Assembly: GCA_965651815.1 (NCBI GenBank)
Contig: CBFGTJ010000176.1
Span: forward strand, 1-6,660
DNA length: 6,660 bases
DNA from: CBFGTJ01 sp965651815
GTDB lineage: Bacteria; Actinomycetota; Acidimicrobiia; Acidimicrobiales; Microtrichaceae
Direction of reading: 5' to 3'
This document shows positions 5,389 through 6,660 of the stretch, one piece after another. A model generated the notes under the pieces. The model was given only the letters and a program-made list of their open reading frames with translations, ran no database searches and had not been told where the DNA came from. Made by a program: the position numbers and the translations under genes. Position 1 is the first letter of the stretch; each line of letters starts with the position of its first letter.

Positions 5389-6024
5389 TCAGGGGGCGAG
5401 GCGCTCCAGGCACCAGTGGTCGCCGCGGCGGAAGTAGTGGAGCCGGTCGTGCAGTCGGCTGGGCCGACCCTGCCAGAACTCGAACTCGGTGGCCCGCACC
5501 ACGTAGCCGCCCCAGTGCGGCGGCCGCGGGATCGGGCCGTCCCCGAACCGCTCGGCGGCCTCCTCGAACGCGGCGTCCAACGCCTCCCGGTCCGGGATCA
5601 CGCTCGACTGCTGGCTGGCCCACGCCGCGATCCGGCTGTCACGGGGTCGGGACTCGAAGTAGGCGTCGCTCACCTCGTCGGGCACGACGTCCGCCACGCC
5701 GTTCACGCGCACCTGCCGGTGCACGTCCAGCCACGAGAACACCAGGCACACGTTCGGGTTGCCGGCGAGGTCGGCGCCCTTGCGGCTCCGGCGGTTCGTG
5801 TAGAAGGTCAGGTGCCCCTCGTCGTCGAGGCCGCGCAGCAGCACGTTGCGGGCGGTGGGGCGCCCGGTGGCGTCGACGGTGCACAGGACCATCGCGTTCG
5901 GCTCGGCGAGCCCCGCGTCCTCCGCCTGCTGCAGCCAGCGGCGGAGCTGGGCGACCGGGTCGGGCTCGACCTCGGACTCGAGCAGGACGCCCCAGTCGTA
6001 GTCGGCGCGCCGCTCGAGTCCCAT
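5389..6024 (-). CDS. pdxH: Pyridoxamine 5'-phosphate oxidase
   Basis: This is a 211-aa FMN-dependent oxidase that converts pyridoxamine or pyridoxine 5'-phosphate to pyridoxal 5'-phosphate, in vitamin B6 salvage or the last biosynthetic step. It is collinear with E. coli PdxH: RNVLLRG (59-65) and FYTNRRSRKG (74-83) contact FMN; YFESRPRDSRIAAW (122-135) supplies the substrate phosphate ligands Y122, R126 and S130; QSSVI (139-143), PPHWGGYVV (168-176) and EFWQGRPSRLHDR (182-194) complete the FMN and substrate sites. The C-terminus ERLAP is the typical family ending. R64 stands where E. coli has a substrate-binding lysine (K72), a conservative change. The ATG at 6024 fits family length, though no good Shine-Dalgarno is visible upstream. 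It lies 62 bases downstream of the kinase-like gene on the same strand, so co-transcription is possible. The function is very secure. Confidence 0.97.
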   Translation of the reverse strand: MGLERRADYDWGVLLESEVEPDPVAQLRRWLQQAEDAGLAEPNAMVLCTVDATGRPTARNVLLRGLDDEGHLTFYTNRRSRKGADLAGNPNVCLVFSWLDVHRQVRVNGVADVVPDEVSDAYFESRPRDSRIAAWASQQSSVIPDREALDAAFEEAAERFGDGPIPRPPHWGGYVVRATEFEFWQGRPSRLHDRLHYFRRGDHWCLERLAP

Positions 6025-6086
6025 GGCGATCAGTCAACCATGCGCCCGCTGGACCGACGTCACCACGGGCGCCGTCGGGGCGTGGC

Positions 6087-6660
6087 TCAGTCCGGCCCGG
6101 CGGTCGTCGGTGCGTCCAGCGCGGCCCGGAAGAACTCCTCGTCCTCGAAGAGCCCGACGTCGCGCAGGAAGATCTTGCCGTACCGCTCGAAGTACATGAG
6201 CTGCTTGCTCAGCATGAAGATGCCGCGGTCGAACTCCGAGTCGTACACGCCCTGCGCCTCGGCCGCCGCCCGGACGCGGCGCTGCTCGGAGAAGCGCCGG
6301 TAGATGGCCCTCAGGGTCAGCTGGGTCTCCTGGAGCCCCTTGACCTCCGCGACCTGCCGCTGCGGCGCGGTGAGCAGGTCGGCGAGCGACACCTCCCCGA
6401 AGGGGCGGGTCAGCAGCGGCTCGAGCGTCATCCGCATGAACCCCTCGGTCTGGGCGTCGTCCATCCCGAGGTTCTCCTTCAGCACCGGCCCGTACATCCG
6501 GGTGACGTGGGCGGCGATGTCGGGCCACGCCGCCTCCTCGCCCAGTGCGGCGCGGATGAGGTCGCGGAAGAACCGGTGCGTCCGGGGGTCGAGCCGGCCG
6601 ACGATGCCCCAGTCGATCACCCCGACCCTGCCGTCGGGCAGGAGCAGCAGGTTGCCGGCG
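6087..6660 (-). CDS. ABC1/UbiB (AarF)-like atypical kinase, C-terminal part
   Basis: The gene is cut by the right edge of the window; its last 190 codons are seen. The visible protein starts AGNLLLLPDGRVGVIDWG, matching the end of the catalytic loop (GN, with the metal-binding Asn at visible residue 3) and the DFG-like motif (VIDWG, Asp at 16) of ABC1/AarF/UbiB atypical kinases. A mostly helical C-terminal lobe of about 170 residues follows, including MYGPVLKENLG and MLSKQLMYFERYGKIFL. The family includes COQ8/UbiB, an ATPase supporting ubiquinone synthesis; many actinomycete members have no known substrate. A GTG at 6620 could be mistaken for a start, but the motif clearly continues upstream of it. 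No membrane segment is evident in the visible part. The stop is followed after 62 bases by pdxH on the same strand; a 7-bp stem (6042-6048 with 6066-6072) in that gap has no T-run. Confidence 0.88.
   Translation of the reverse strand, partial: AGNLLLLPDGRVGVIDWGIVGRLDPRTHRFFRDLIRAALGEEAAWPDIAAHVTRMYGPVLKENLGMDDAQTEGFMRMTLEPLLTRPFGEVSLADLLTAPQRQVAEVKGLQETQLTLRAIYRRFSEQRRVRAAAEAQGVYDSEFDRGIFMLSKQLMYFERYGKIFLRDVGLFEDEEFFRAALDAPTTAGPD

Noticed and set aside
6042..6072. Seven-base stem (GCGCCCG/CGGGCGC) between the kinase-like gene and pdxH
   Set aside because: The loop is 17 nt and no T-run follows on the - strand. Such short GC stems arise often by chance here, so I did not call a terminator.
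4582..6303. 573-codon open frame on the + strand
   Set aside because: It runs out of frame through the LCIB-like gene and then antisense to pdxH, both of which have clear conserved motifs; composition is Ala/Arg/Pro-dominated.

Overview
The window is very GC-rich. It encodes a WhiB-family iron-sulfur regulator, a family confined to Actinomycetota and their phages, and its genes use almost only G- or C-ending codons. It therefore comes from a high-GC actinomycete chromosome. I cannot fix the lineage from the sequence. Nothing suggests a mobile element, prophage, CRISPR array or RNA operon; this looks like ordinary, densely packed chromosome.

Layout on the + strand. (1) Oligoribonuclease Orn (from the left edge to 613) overlaps by 4 bases a metallo-beta-lactamase-fold hydrolase with a C-terminal winged-helix region resembling LACTB2 (610-1749). 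(2) Next is a regulatory island (about 1831-2611): an AT-rich element beside a -35 box, a roughly 375-nt leader containing a 59-codon upstream ORF (1925-2104), a strong intrinsic terminator (2138-2174), and a WhiB7/WblC-type regulator with an AT-hook (2249-2611). This is the arrangement expected of an autoregulated, attenuation-controlled antibiotic-response regulator, and it is the most interesting part of the window. (3) A promoter followed at once by a perfect 12-bp inverted repeat (2736-2794) precedes a two-gene unit: a membrane-anchored TlpA/ResA-type thioredoxin (2860-3579) and the two-cysteine membrane electron carrier CcdA (3579-4508). Together these would pass reducing power across the membrane to extracytoplasmic thiols. 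(4) A promoter whose -10 box lies 8 nt before a GTG codon implies a leaderless mRNA for an LCIB-type (beta-CA-fold) carbonic anhydrase-like protein (4592-5314).

On the - strand, converging with this, are pyridoxamine 5'-phosphate oxidase PdxH (6024 to 5389) and, upstream of it, the C-terminal part of an ABC1/UbiB-like atypical kinase (6660 to 6087) that runs off the right edge.

The units look functionally separate: RNA turnover (Orn, perhaps with the MBL protein), translation-stress response (WhiB7 and its leader), thiol-redox and cytochrome maturation (TlpA-CcdA), CO2/bicarbonate chemistry (LCIB-like) and vitamin B6 salvage (PdxH). All functions are read from sequence motifs; no database search was run.
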